A stretch of 64,000 nucleotides of DNA from Propionivibrio sp. GTDB lineage: Bacteria > Pseudomonadota > Gammaproteobacteria > Burkholderiales > Rhodocyclaceae. The notes beneath the pieces are model-generated. The model did not search any database and was not told the DNA's origin. It saw only the letters and a list, made by a program, of their open reading frames with translations. Both the position numbers and the translations under genes were made by a program. Location of the stretch: contig JADJLB010000002.1 in assembly GCA_016705685.1 (NCBI GenBank), forward strand, positions 310,001 through 374,000, written 5' to 3'. Positions 10,195 through 22,957 of the stretch are shown piece after piece; within the stretch, counting starts at the first letter, position 1; the number at the start of each line of letters is the position of its first letter.

Positions 10195-11760
10195 TCAATG
10201 CCTGAAGTGACGGGCGCCGGTAAACACCATCGCCAATCCGTGTTCGTTGGCCGCCGCAATGACTTCTTCGTCGCGCACCGAACCGCCAGGTTGTATGACG
10301 GATTTGGCGCCGGCTTCCGCGACCACATCGAGGCCATCACGGAACGGAAAGAACGCATCCGAAGCCACGCAGGAACCCGCCAGCGAAAGGCCGGCGTTCG
10401 ATGCCTTGGCGGCCGCGATACGCGTTGAATCGACCCGGCTCATCTGGCCCGCTCCGACGCCCAGCGTCATGCCGCCGCCGCAGAAGACAATGGCATTGGA
10501 TTTGACGAACTTGGCGACGCGCCAAGCAAAGAGCAGGTCGTCAAGTTGTGCGTCGGTCGGTGTGGCATGGGTTACCACCTTGAGGTCGGAGGCGAGAACG
10601 TTAAACATGTCCGGCGTCTGCAGCAATAGCCCACCGCCAACGCGTTTGAACTCGAAGGCGTGGTAGTTATTGGACAGCGGCAACTCAAGAACGCGGAGAT
10701 TCTGTTTGGACGCGAGCATGGCCTTGGCTTCTGGCGTATAAGCCGGAGCGATGAGGACTTCGACAAAATGCTTGCGTTCATTCATGGCCTTGACGACCTC
10801 AGTATCGACCGTGCCGTTGAACGCGATAATGCCGCCGAAAGCCGAGCTTGAATCCGTCTTGAAAGCCTTCTCGTAGGCAGAAAGCAAATCAACGTCGATG
10901 GCCACGCCGCAGGGGTTGGCGTGCTTGATAATGACGCAGCACGGCGCCTGGAAAGTCTTTACGCATTCCCATGCGGCATCGGCATCGGCAATGTTGTTAT
11001 ACGACAGTTCTTTGCCCTGTATTTGCTGGTAATCCGCGATGGTGCCGGGAGTCGGTATCGGGTCGCGGTAGAAGGCCGCCTTCTGGTGTGGATTTTCGCC
11101 GTAGCGCAAGGTTTCGACACAATCGAAGGCGAGCTGGAGTTTGTCGGGAAACAGTTTCGGTTTGTTGTCTTCGTCAAGCGCAGTCAGCCAGTTGGCAATC
11201 GCCGCGTCGTAGCGTGCCGTGTGGGTGAATGCCTTCTTGGCCAGCCCGAATCGCGTCGCTGGAGTCAGCGCACCGTCGTTGGCCTGCATTTCGGCGAGCA
11301 GCGCGGTGTAATCCTCCGGGTCGGTGACGACGGCGACGCTGGTGTAATTCTTCGCCGCCGAGCGGACCATGGCCGGCCCCCCGATATCAATGTTCTCGAT
11401 GGCCTCTTCGAGCGTCACGTCGGGCTTGGCGATGGTTTCGCGAAAGGGATAAAGATTCACGCAAACCAGATCGATGGTCGGGATGCCGTGCTTTTCGATC
11501 GTGGCCAGATGTTCGGGCAAATCGCGGCGGGCAAGGATGCCGCCGTGAACCTTCGGATGCAAGGTCTTGACACGGCCGTCCAGCATTTCCGGAAAGCCGG
11601 TGTAATCCCCAATGTCGGTGACCTCAAGACCTGCGTCACGCAGCTGTCTGGCCGTGCCGCCCGTGGAAAGCAGTTTGACTCCCTGGGCGGCGAGTCCCCG
11701 GGCGAACTCAAGCGCGCCGCGTTTGTCGGAAAGACTGATCAGGGCTTGACGGATTTTCAT
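10195..11760 (-). CDS. purH: Bifunctional AICAR formyltransferase/IMP cyclohydrolase
   Basis: Catalyses the last two steps of IMP synthesis. 521 residues. The N-terminal MGS-like IMP cyclohydrolase domain (about 1-200) starts [15 protein letters not shown] and contains [11 protein letters not shown] and [15 protein letters not shown]. The C-terminal AICAR transformylase domain carries KHANPCGVA, the active-site Lys-His, and [10 protein letters not shown]. Upstream lies fis (same strand, 140 bp away), matching the frequent dusB-fis-purH order. Confidence 0.98.
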   Translation of the reverse strand: MKIRQALISLSDKRGALEFARGLAAQGVKLLSTGGTARQLRDAGLEVTDIGDYTGFPEMLDGRVKTLHPKVHGGILARRDLPEHLATIEKHGIPTIDLVCVNLYPFRETIAKPDVTLEEAIENIDIGGPAMVRSAAKNYTSVAVVTDPEDYTALLAEMQANDGALTPATRFGLAKKAFTHTARYDAAIANWLTALDEDNKPKLFPDKLQLAFDCVETLRYGENPHQKAAFYRDPIPTPGTIADYQQIQGKELSYNNIADADAAWECVKTFQAPCCVIIKHANPCGVAIDVDLLSAYEKAFKTDSSSAFGGIIAFNGTVDTEVVKAMNERKHFVEVLIAPAYTPEAKAMLASKQNLRVLELPLSNNYHAFEFKRVGGGLLLQTPDMFNVLASDLKVVTHATPTDAQLDDLLFAWRVAKFVKSNAIVFCGGGMTLGVGAGQMSRVDSTRIAAAKASNAGLSLAGSCVASDAFFPFRDGLDVVAEAGAKSVIQPGGSVRDEEVIAAANEHGLAMVFTGARHFRH

Positions 11761-11900
11761 GGAGAGCTTTCAGGTGTAATTAGTCAATGGCAAGGTCGCG
11801 GGACCCTCGAGTATGCCAAACGGGCAAGAAGTACAATTTTTCAATTTTCCATGCGCATTGCCCTATCGAAAGCATTACTTCCGGCAGAAAACAAACCGCT

Positions 11901-12137
11901 TCATACGAGCTTGTAATCGACCAGCTTCTTGCGCAAGGTATTGCGGTTGATGCCAAGCATTGCGGCGGCTTGTGTCTGGTTTCCGCCGGCCTGCCTGATG
12001 ATCACTTCAAACATCGGGCGTTCGACGCTTCTAATAACCATGTCATATATCGGGGCGGGCATTTCGCCATCCAGATTCTTGAAGTAGGTCTCCAGGGCAG
12101 CGTAAATACAGCTTGAAATATCATTGTGTTGTTTCAT
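11901..12137 (-). CDS. fis: Fis family DNA-binding protein
   Basis: Small nucleoid-associated regulator, 78 residues. The C-terminal helix-turn-helix reads GGNQTQAAAMLGINRNTLRKKL, and the N-terminal half is the dimerisation region. Its start overlaps the dusB stop by 4 bp, the conserved dusB-fis arrangement known from E. coli. The protein is shorter than the 98-residue E. coli Fis because the N-terminal beta-hairpin is reduced, as is usual in betaproteobacteria. Confidence 0.95.
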   Translation of the reverse strand: MKQHNDISSCIYAALETYFKNLDGEMPAPIYDMVIRSVERPMFEVIIRQAGGNQTQAAAMLGINRNTLRKKLVDYKLV

Positions 12138-13168
12138 GCGGCAAGCTCCTCCAAATTATTATTTTGATCCATCTGGATGTAGTTCAGGCGTTCGCTGTTT
12201 TCGGCAAGAGAGCAAAAGAAATCATTGACCGCCTGTTGTTGCTGGATGACGTCAGGCAGCCGGTTCATCTTGTGACGGAAAGCGGCAGAATCAGCCAGAC
12301 CTCGCGTGTACCAGGAGATGTGTTTGCGCGCGACACATACTCCGGTCTCGATTCCATAGAAGTCGTAAAGATCCTCAAGGTGTGCGAGCAGTATGGCGTG
12401 AATTTCGCTGACCCGGGGCGGTAGCAGGTGAGCGCCCGTTTTCAGAAAGTGTTCGATCTCGCGGAATAGCCAGGGGCGGCCTTGAGCGGCACGCCCGACC
12501 ATCAGCGCGTCCGCACCCGTGATTTCGAGCACATGCCTGGCCATTTCCGGTGTGTTGATGTCACCGTTGGCAATAATCGGGATGGCTGCCACCTGCTTTA
12601 CCATGGCGATGGTTTCGTATTCTGCTTTACCGGTGTAGCCGCAGGCGCGTGTCCTGCCGTGCAGGGCCAGGGCGCGGATACCGGAGTGCTCGGCGATCTT
12701 GAGAATCGACAGCGCATTGCGCGAAGACTGGTCCCAACCGGTGCGGATTTTGAGGGTCACCGGCGTGCCGGGCACGGCATTGACCACGGCTTCAAGAATC
12801 CGGCCAACCAGCGATTCGTCCTTGAGCAGAGCCGAACCCGCCATGACATTACAGATCTTCTTGGCCGGGCAGCCCATATTGATATCGATGATTTGTGCGC
12901 CGCGATCGACGTTGTAACGAGCGGCGTCAGCCATCATCGAAGGCACCGCACCGGCAATCTGGACTGAAATCGGTTCGGCTTCGCCATCGTGGTTGGCGCG
13001 CCGCTTTGTCTTGGCGCTGCCGTACAGAAGCGAGTTCGACGTGACCATCTCGGACACGGCCAGTCCGGCGCCCATCTTCTTGCACAACTGCCGAAAAGGA
13101 CGGTCAGTAACACCGGCCATCGGGGCGACAAACAAATTGTTTCGCAATGAAAAGCCGACGAAATCCAT
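12134..13168 (-). CDS. dusB: tRNA-dihydrouridine synthase B
   Basis: FMN-dependent reduction of uridine in the tRNA D-loop. 344 residues, starting MDFVGFSLRNNLFVAPMAGVTDRPFR, which is the DusB N-terminus. The catalytic cysteine is C100 in INMGCPAKKI. The FMN-binding TIM barrel continues with TLKIRTGWDQS, LHGRTRACGYTG and NGDINTPE. First gene of dusB-fis. The 107 bp upstream, before the hydroxylase gene, probably hold the promoter. Confidence 0.97.
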   Translation of the reverse strand: MDFVGFSLRNNLFVAPMAGVTDRPFRQLCKKMGAGLAVSEMVTSNSLLYGSAKTKRRANHDGEAEPISVQIAGAVPSMMADAARYNVDRGAQIIDINMGCPAKKICNVMAGSALLKDESLVGRILEAVVNAVPGTPVTLKIRTGWDQSSRNALSILKIAEHSGIRALALHGRTRACGYTGKAEYETIAMVKQVAAIPIIANGDINTPEMARHVLEITGADALMVGRAAQGRPWLFREIEHFLKTGAHLLPPRVSEIHAILLAHLEDLYDFYGIETGVCVARKHISWYTRGLADSAAFRHKMNRLPDVIQQQQAVNDFFCSLAENSERLNYIQMDQNNNLEELAA

Positions 13169-13275
13169 GGCAGTGGAGTGTGCAGGGTGTGGCTGGGGAA
13201 GGGGGAATTCTAACCTGAATGCCGCGCGATAAACAGTCGATTACCAAATCTGTGCTATAGCTTGATCTGAGCGGC

Positions 13276-14446
13276 TCAAGGCCACGCGCGCGCGCCCCAG
13301 ATCATGCGTTTGGCGACAAAATTCCGCAGGGGCGGGCAAAGGTCGAGCGCGAGCAGTCCGACGCCTCGGACCAGATTCAGCGGCGCCACGTTGTTGGAAA
13401 ACAGTCGGACGATGCCATCGGTAAACGCCATGCTTCCCCGCCGGTCGATTTGGCGGCCTCGAGCGTAAGCCTTTAGTGCCGAAGGGTCACCGGCATCGGC
13501 ACGATCGAACAGCGATTCGGCGAGTTCCCAGGCATCGCGCAGGCCAAGATTCAAACCCTGGCCTGAGACCGGATGCAGGGTTTGCGCGGTGTTGCCGATC
13601 CACACCTGGCGATGCTGCACAAGTTGCGTTCGATAACGCAGCGTCAGCGGGAAGCCGATGCGCGGTCCCGTAGCAATAAAATCGAGGCGCTGTCCAAACT
13701 GATCCCGTAGCGCGGCAAGGAAAGCTTCATCGTCGAGTGCGAGTAGTCGCGCAGCTTTCCCGGGCGGTACGGTGAATACGGTCGAATAGTCTTGATCGAG
13801 CGGTAGCAGGGCCAGCGGCCCGTCCGGTGTAAAACGTTCCCAGGCGCGGTTGTGGTGACCCGTCGCCGGGCGTACTTCGGCAACGATGGCGTGCTGATGG
13901 TAATCGCGGATCCGGATGTCGGGCCCGCGATCCGGCGTCCCTTCGGCATGCACGATCAGTTTGGTCTTGATGGTCCGCTTTTCGCCCAGGTGCGTGACCG
14001 TCACCGTGGCCACGTGCTCTTCCGTTTCGATCTTGTCGACGGTGCACAGCTCGATGCGCTGCTCTGGCGGGATGCGGGCAGAGAGGCCGGCGGCAAGGTC
14101 GCGGTAACGCATGACGTAGCCCAGTGCCGGCAAGCCGTAGTCCTCGCTGGAGATCAGGGTGCGTCCGAAACCGCCGCGTTGCGAAACGTGGATCTGCCGG
14201 ATCGCCGTGCCGGCAGTCGCCTGCCATGCATCCAGGCGTTCAAGCAGTTGCCGGCTGCCCTGCGAGAGCGCCAGCGCCCGCGGGTCGGTGGCCCATCCAC
14301 GCTGGCGGCTGTCGACAAGCAGCACGCGTTGCGCGCTGCCAGCCAATGCCGCTGTTAGCGCCATGCCAACCGGGCCGGCCCCGACAATGAGTATGTCAAT
14401 GTCAATAACGGCATTAGGTGCCATCGTCGGGGACTGTGCGGCGTGT

Positions 14447-14454
<8 letters not shown>
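13276..14454 (-). CDS. UbiH/UbiF/COQ6 family FAD-dependent hydroxylase
   Basis: Flavoprotein monooxygenase expected to hydroxylate a ubiquinone precursor at the inner membrane. The GTG at 14454 is chosen as start: GAGG lies nine bases upstream, and it overlaps pepP by 8 bp. An ATG at 14472 would lie deeper in pepP. FAD motifs are ILIVGAGPVGMALTAAL near the N-terminus and IGNTAQTLHPVSGQGLNLGLRDA near residue 300. The pepP-ubiH neighbourhood is classic, but which ring position it hydroxylates (UbiH, UbiF, UbiI or UbiM type) cannot be read from sequence alone. Confidence 0.92.
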
Positions 14455-17564
<3,110 letters not shown>

Positions 17565-17681
17565 GCCGCTACTCCTTGGTCTTAGGTGCTAAAATGCCGT
17601 GATTTTAACACTCGCTCCCAAGGCTTCTGCGCCAACGGAATCAAATCGGGTTTGCTACGCTTTTTGTATTGAAATTTCCGC

Positions 17682-20600
17682 ATGAATTTTTCCTGCCGGC
17701 GCAAAGTGCGCGCGCTGCTCATTTGCTACGGTGTGGTGTGCTTTCTATTTGGCGGTCCACCCGCTGAAGCGCAGGCGCCCGCGCCCCTTCGCGTAGATCC
17801 GGTGTTGCTTGGGCTGCCACCGGTCAAACCGGCTGAAATGCCGGCACCTGCTTCCGCTACCACGCCAGCCTCTCCCACGACACCCGCAGACAAGGCGCGC
17901 AGCGAAGCCAAGCCCGTAGAGGTCAAAGCTTTGGACGCTGATACCGTTGAGACGCGTCCTCTAACGAACGAGCAAGTGGCTAGCCCGCCGGCAACGGCCA
18001 GCCAGAAAGCTGTGCCGAAAATTCCGGAACGAACTGCTGCTCCTCCGTCGGCGCCCTCGGTATCGAAGCCGTTGCCTACAACCACGCCGCTTTCGCCAGT
18101 ACCCGTGATACCGATGCCTACGCCGCCAGCACCCGATCAGCGTGAGGAAGGACGTCAAGAAGCGAAACCGGCGCCTGTGCGGCAGGTGGAGAAACAGCCG
18201 GAGCCTGAAGCACAATCGCCAACGCAATCCACCAAGCCGGTTACCCGACAACAGGCACAGGTGGTATCGGCTTCGCCGAAAGCGTCTGCAACGCCTGTTG
18301 TGGTCTCGTCATCTGCACCCTTACGTGTCGATCCGGCCTTGCTCGGCCTTCCGCCCGCCGCAGTGACGGTGGCGCCCCAACAATCATCCGTCGTAACCGA
18401 GGCGGGTCGTTCCGCATCTGCCCCGAATGTGACAACGGAACGGTCGTCGGGGCGGAGAACTTCGACGTCTTCACCCGCCGCAAAATCTGCGGAAGCCGAC
18501 AGGTCCTGGTACCAGCGCGTGTGGCACCCGATTGCCAATGCCTACAACAATGGCGCGTTCGAGTTTTATCTACCACTGGAAACGTATCATCTGCGCAGCA
18601 AGTATTCCGCTGAAAAAATCGCGACCTTTCAGGAAAAACCTTTCGGTTTCGGTGTCGGTCGTGGCGGGTACAACGAACATGGGAACTGGGAGGGCGTCTA
18701 TGCGATGGGTTTCCAGGATTCACATTTCAAGCCGTCATATATAGCGGGGTACGGCTGGAAAGCCATCTGGCATCCAGCGGAGGACGTTCGTCTGGGCTTG
18801 GGGTATACCGCCGCTTTGATGACGCGGGCAGACATTGCAAACTACATACCATTCCCAGTCGTTTTGCCGATGGCATCATTGGCGTACAAGAATCTCAGTC
18901 TGGAGACGGTCTTTGTGCCGGGGGCTGCCGGGGCAGGCAATATCTTTTTCATCTGGGCAAAATGGGAGTTGGGGAAAAAGGGAGAAGCCATCGGCACGCC
19001 CGCGCAACCAGTGCAACAGAATCCGGCTGTCATGGCGAATACTTCTTTCGGCCCGTCTACGCCGGTGGCCCGACAGCGCGTGCCGTATGGCCCCGTTCTC
19101 GAGCCCGGCTCTACGCAACGCCTGGCTTCGTCAGCGCAAACCGAACCGCCGCGCGTGCCGGCAACAGGTCGTCGAGATGAGGAGGAGGTTCCCGATCCGC
19201 TGCCGCCCCTGGCTTTGCGTTATTCAAAGAAGATGGTGCCACCACCGAAAGAAAGCGCGGTCCCACGGCCGGTGTTTCTCAGCGCTTACCGCATGGGTGG
19301 AGAAGTCGATCGGGAATTTTCCGCCGAAGGGGAGGCCGAACTGCGCAAGATCGGCACCGTAGTTAATGCGGATCGTTTGACCTACTGGCCGATCGACGAT
19401 GAAGTCGAAGCCGAGGGCAATGCGCGTCTCGAGCAAGGCGAGGATCTGATTACCGGACCGAAGATGCGCATGAAGCTGGAAGATCAGGTGGGCTTTTTCG
19501 AGCAGCCGTCCTATACGCTCAAGCGGCAGCCGGCACCAGGCAGCAAAGCGGCAGCCGATAAGGCGTTCGCGGCCAGATATGCACAGCAACAGGACGAAAA
19601 TTCCTGGCTCACTTCGGGCTTTGCGGCGCCGCGAATGCTTGATATCAAGCCTGGGCAGACAAAGCTGAAAGACACCACGCACGTCCGAACGATGACCGAA
19701 GCACGGGGCGAGGCGGACCGAATCGATTTCGAGGGCGAGAATCAGGTTCGCATGACCAATGCCACCTATACGACGTGCGCTCCGGGCAATGACGACTGGT
19801 ATGCCAAGGTTGGCAGTCTCAAACTCGACTATGACCGCGAGGTCGCCGAGGGTACGGATGGCACCGTCTATTTTTTCGACACGCCCATTCTGTATTCGCC
19901 GTGGCTATCCTTCTCCCTCAACAACCAACGGAAATCCGGCCTTCTTGCACCGACATTCGGTACCAGCAGTGACAGCGGTATTGAGCTGTCATTGCCTTAT
20001 TACTGGAACATCGCGCCGAATATGGACGCGACAGTTACGCCGCGCGTGATGTCCAAACGTGGCCTTCAGGTCAGTAATGTATTCCGCTATCTCAATACGG
20101 GGTTGGGTGGTATGTATCGGGGACAGGTTAGTGCCGAGGTGCTTCCTGACGATAACTTGCGTAGTGGAGATACGCGCTACGGTTTCTCTGTTCAGCATAC
20201 CCAATCGACATCAAGCGGATTCGGTGGCCTGATCAATTACAGCAAGGTGTCGGACGACAAATACTTTACCGATCTGTCGAGTCATATCACCAATACCGCG
20301 AACACACAGCTCTTGCAGCAGGGGATGTTGACCTACGGCGGAGGCGGCTGGTGGAGCGCGACCGCGAATTTCCAGCAGTACCAGACCTTGCAGCCCGATA
20401 TCAAGAATCCTGTGCTGGAGCCGTACCGTTTGCTGCCGCAGATAACAGTCAATGCCCGCAAACCCGATTGGAACATGACCGACAGCAGTTTCTTCGGGCA
20501 GTACACCAATTTCACGATCAAGGATCGTATACAGAATGTCAATGGCGTTGCCAAAGTGTATCCGGATGCGCAGCGAACCATACTTTACCCGCAAGTCGCG

Positions 20601-21626
20601 CTGCCCTATGTGACGCCGGGTTGGTATGTCACGCCGAAGGTCGGCGTTAACGTCCGCAACTATTCCCTTTCGGGCCAGACGGTAGGCACGCCGGAATCCA
20701 TCAGCACGACGCTGCCGATCTTCAGTCTGGATTCCGGGATGACCTTCGAGCGGCCGAGCAACTGGTTTGGACGGGACTACACGCAGACGCTGGAACCGCG
20801 TCTTTACTACGTGAATATTCCATACAAGAATCAGGATCAGATTCCGATTTTCGATACGGCCCTGGCTGATTTCAACTTCGCGCAGATTTTCTCCGAGAAC
20901 CAGTTTTCCGGGTGGGATCGCGTCAACAATGCCAATCAGCTAACGGCCGCTGCGACGAGTCGGTTGCTTGAGCCCTCATCGGGTAACGAAATCATGCGCG
21001 CGATGCTTGGCCAGCGGTTTTACTTCTCGAGAAGCAAGGTTGGCCTGACGGCGAATTCACTTGCCGCCACCAATGATCGCAAATGGGACAAATCCGATTT
21101 CCTCGCCGCGTTCAGCGGGCAAATTCTGCCCAAGGTCTACGCCGATGCGGCCTGGCAATACAACTTGGGTGATCGCCAAGTCAAACGCTATTCGATGGGG
21201 GCGCGCTATCAACCGGAACCAGGCAAGGTTTTCAGCGCGAGCTATCGCTATAATCGCGATTCCAGTGCGCCGTTGGACCAGGTCGACTTTTCCGGCCAAT
21301 GGCCGATAACGGGGCGCTGGAATGCGGTCGGCCGGATCAACTACTCATTCAAGGACGACGCAACCAATGTCTCGTCGAACACCCAGGGCGGGCGTTTGAT
21401 CGAGTCGATCGCCGGTCTGGAATACAACGGCGGATGCTGGGTTCTTCGCGGAGTCGTGCAACGGATCGCCCTCACGCAAAACAATGCTTCAACTGCATTC
21501 TTCATCCAGCTTGAGCTGAATGATTTTTCGCGAATCGGTTCCAATCCGCTGAACCTTCTCAAGCGCAATATTCAGGGCTATAGCCTGATCAATCAGACGA
21601 CAGCTGACCCTGTCTTTGGTGAATAG
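17682..21626 (+). CDS. lptD: PagP-LptD fusion: lipid A palmitoyltransferase joined to LPS-assembly protein
   Basis: 1314 residues, against roughly 750-800 for ordinary LptD. A single signal peptide (1-30, ending PPAEA) is followed by a Pro/Ala/Ser/Thr-rich linker (about 32-273). A PagP-like domain covers about 274-433. The three PagP active-site residues align: H303 (ETYHLRSKY), D346 and S347 (GFQDSHF). GNWEGVYAM, IAGYGWKAIWHP and NYIPFPVVLPMASL also match PagP. A second linker (434-528) leads to the LptD jellyroll (about 529-690) and barrel (700-1314). Only two mature cysteines remain, C699 and C1252, corresponding to one of the two LptD disulfides. No internal start has a signal peptide, so LptD export depends on the fusion. 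surA, encoding the LptD chaperone, follows. Confidence 0.95.
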   Translation: MNFSCRRKVRALLICYGVVCFLFGGPPAEAQAPAPLRVDPVLLGLPPVKPAEMPAPASATTPASPTTPADKARSEAKPVEVKALDADTVETRPLTNEQVASPPATASQKAVPKIPERTAAPPSAPSVSKPLPTTTPLSPVPVIPMPTPPAPDQREEGRQEAKPAPVRQVEKQPEPEAQSPTQSTKPVTRQQAQVVSASPKASATPVVVSSSAPLRVDPALLGLPPAAVTVAPQQSSVVTEAGRSASAPNVTTERSSGRRTSTSSPAAKSAEADRSWYQRVWHPIANAYNNGAFEFYLPLETYHLRSKYSAEKIATFQEKPFGFGVGRGGYNEHGNWEGVYAMGFQDSHFKPSYIAGYGWKAIWHPAEDVRLGLGYTAALMTRADIANYIPFPVVLPMASLAYKNLSLETVFVPGAAGAGNIFFIWAKWELGKKGEAIGTPAQPVQQNPAVMANTSFGPSTPVARQRVPYGPVLEPGSTQRLASSAQTEPPRVPATGRRDEEEVPDPLPPLALRYSKKMVPPPKESAVPRPVFLSAYRMGGEVDREFSAEGEAELRKIGTVVNADRLTYWPIDDEVEAEGNARLEQGEDLITGPKMRMKLEDQVGFFEQPSYTLKRQPAPGSKAAADKAFAARYAQQQDENSWLTSGFAAPRMLDIKPGQTKLKDTTHVRTMTEARGEADRIDFEGENQVRMTNATYTTCAPGNDDWYAKVGSLKLDYDREVAEGTDGTVYFFDTPILYSPWLSFSLNNQRKSGLLAPTFGTSSDSGIELSLPYYWNIAPNMDATVTPRVMSKRGLQVSNVFRYLNTGLGGMYRGQVSAEVLPDDNLRSGDTRYGFSVQHTQSTSSGFGGLINYSKVSDDKYFTDLSSHITNTANTQLLQQGMLTYGGGGWWSATANFQQYQTLQPDIKNPVLEPYRLLPQITVNARKPDWNMTDSSFFGQYTNFTIKDRIQNVNGVAKVYPDAQRTILYPQVALPYVTPGWYVTPKVGVNVRNYSLSGQTVGTPESISTTLPIFSLDSGMTFERPSNWFGRDYTQTLEPRLYYVNIPYKNQDQIPIFDTALADFNFAQIFSENQFSGWDRVNNANQLTAAATSRLLEPSSGNEIMRAMLGQRFYFSRSKVGLTANSLAATNDRKWDKSDFLAAFSGQILPKVYADAAWQYNLGDRQVKRYSMGARYQPEPGKVFSASYRYNRDSSAPLDQVDFSGQWPITGRWNAVGRINYSFKDDATNVSSNTQGGRLIESIAGLEYNGGCWVLRGVVQRIALTQNNASTAFFIQLELNDFSRIGSNPLNLLKRNIQGYSLINQTTADPVFGE

Positions 21627-21637
21627 GAGGCTCGTCA

Positions 21638-22954
21638 ATGAAGCTAATGATGCTACGTACCTTGATCCTGTATTTTTTCTGTGCCGGACTGGCTTTGGCC
21701 CAATCACCCCGACGGCTGGCAGGGGAACCGTTGCCAGCTGATCGAATCGTCGCGGTTGTGAATGACGATGTAATTACACTGCACGAGTTGCGTACGCGAC
21801 TGGATATTGCGCTCAGTCAGCTCAAGCGGCAGGGCACCCCATTGCCACCACGCAATGTTCTCGAGCATCAGATGCTTGAGCGTCTGGTGACGGACAAGGT
21901 GCAACTTCAATTTGCACGCGAAACCGGTTTGCGTGTTGACGATGCGCAGCTTGAAAAGGCTCTGCAGCGCATAGCCGCCAACAACAAGATGTCGCTCTCC
22001 CAATTTCGCGAGGCACTGCAAAAGGACGGAATTCCATTCGCAAAGTTTCGCGAGGATATCCGTGACGAGATAATCCTGTCGCGTGTTCGTGAGCGTGAAG
22101 TGGAGAACAAGATCTCAATTTCGGAAGGTGAGATCGACAACTACCTTAGCGGCGATTCGACGAAGGGCGGAGCGGGTGAAGAATACGAAGTTGCCCACAT
22201 TCTTTTTCGTGCGCCCGAGTCGGCAAGCCCGGAGCAGCTTCAGAAGCTCAAGGCCAAGGCCGACGACGTTTTTGAGCGGGTGAAAAAGGGGGAGGATTTT
22301 GCTCAACTGGCCGCGGCTTATTCGGATGCGCCGGATGGCCTGAACGGTGGCAATCTGGGCCCGCGGACTCTGGACCGCCTGCCAGGAAGCTTTGCCGACG
22401 CTGTGACCAAGCTGCAGGCCGGCGAGGTTGCGCCTGTCCTGCGCAGTTCGAACGGGTTTCATATCATCAAACTGCTGACGAAACGCGGTGGTGCTTCGGC
22501 CATGCCGGCGGTACAACAAACGCATGTGCGGCATATTCTGATCAAGGTCAACGAGCTGGTTTCCGAATCTGATGCCAAGCATAAACTGGCCGGTTTGTAT
22601 GAGCGGATCAAGAATGGGGCGAGCTTTGCCGAGTTGGCCAGGCTCTTCTCGCAGGATGGTTCGGCCTCCAAAGGGGGTGATCTGGGCTGGATCTACCCCG
22701 GTGATACGGTTCCGGATTTTGAGCGGGCGATGAATGCGCTCAAACCAGGCGAAGTCAGCCAGCCGATTCAATCGCCTTTCGGTTTTCATCTGATTGAAGT
22801 GCTTGAACGTCGTGTGCAGGACGTTTCGGCCGATCGTCAGCGTGCTGTGGCGCGTCAGGCGCTTCGTGAACGCAAAATGGATGAGGCTTATCAGGACTGG
22901 TTGCGCCAGGCGCGGGATCGCGCCTATGTCGAAATTCGCCTCGAGGAGCCCTGA
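21638..22954 (+). CDS. surA: Periplasmic chaperone/peptidyl-prolyl isomerase SurA
   Basis: Escorts outer-membrane barrel proteins, including LptD, to the BAM complex. 438 residues, with an AGGAGG ribosome site and a signal peptide ending near GLALAQSP. The N-terminal chaperone domain (about 28-170) starts RIVAVVNDDVITLHELRTRL. Two parvulin domains follow, at about 183-285 (VAHILFRAP, GFHIIKLL) and 293-393 (VRHILIKVN, GFHLIEVLERR). It lies 11 bp after lptD and 3 bp before pdxA, the conserved lptD-surA-pdxA-rsmA operon. Confidence 0.98.
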   Translation: MKLMMLRTLILYFFCAGLALAQSPRRLAGEPLPADRIVAVVNDDVITLHELRTRLDIALSQLKRQGTPLPPRNVLEHQMLERLVTDKVQLQFARETGLRVDDAQLEKALQRIAANNKMSLSQFREALQKDGIPFAKFREDIRDEIILSRVREREVENKISISEGEIDNYLSGDSTKGGAGEEYEVAHILFRAPESASPEQLQKLKAKADDVFERVKKGEDFAQLAAAYSDAPDGLNGGNLGPRTLDRLPGSFADAVTKLQAGEVAPVLRSSNGFHIIKLLTKRGGASAMPAVQQTHVRHILIKVNELVSESDAKHKLAGLYERIKNGASFAELARLFSQDGSASKGGDLGWIYPGDTVPDFERAMNALKPGEVSQPIQSPFGFHLIEVLERRVQDVSADRQRAVARQALRERKMDEAYQDWLRQARDRAYVEIRLEEP

Positions 22955-22957
22955 GCC

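Noticed and set aside
18142-18366. Possible separate small genes inside the N-terminal linker of the PagP-LptD gene
   Set aside because: Alternative frames there arise from low-complexity Pro/Arg codons; the main frame is continuous and flanked by clear domains.
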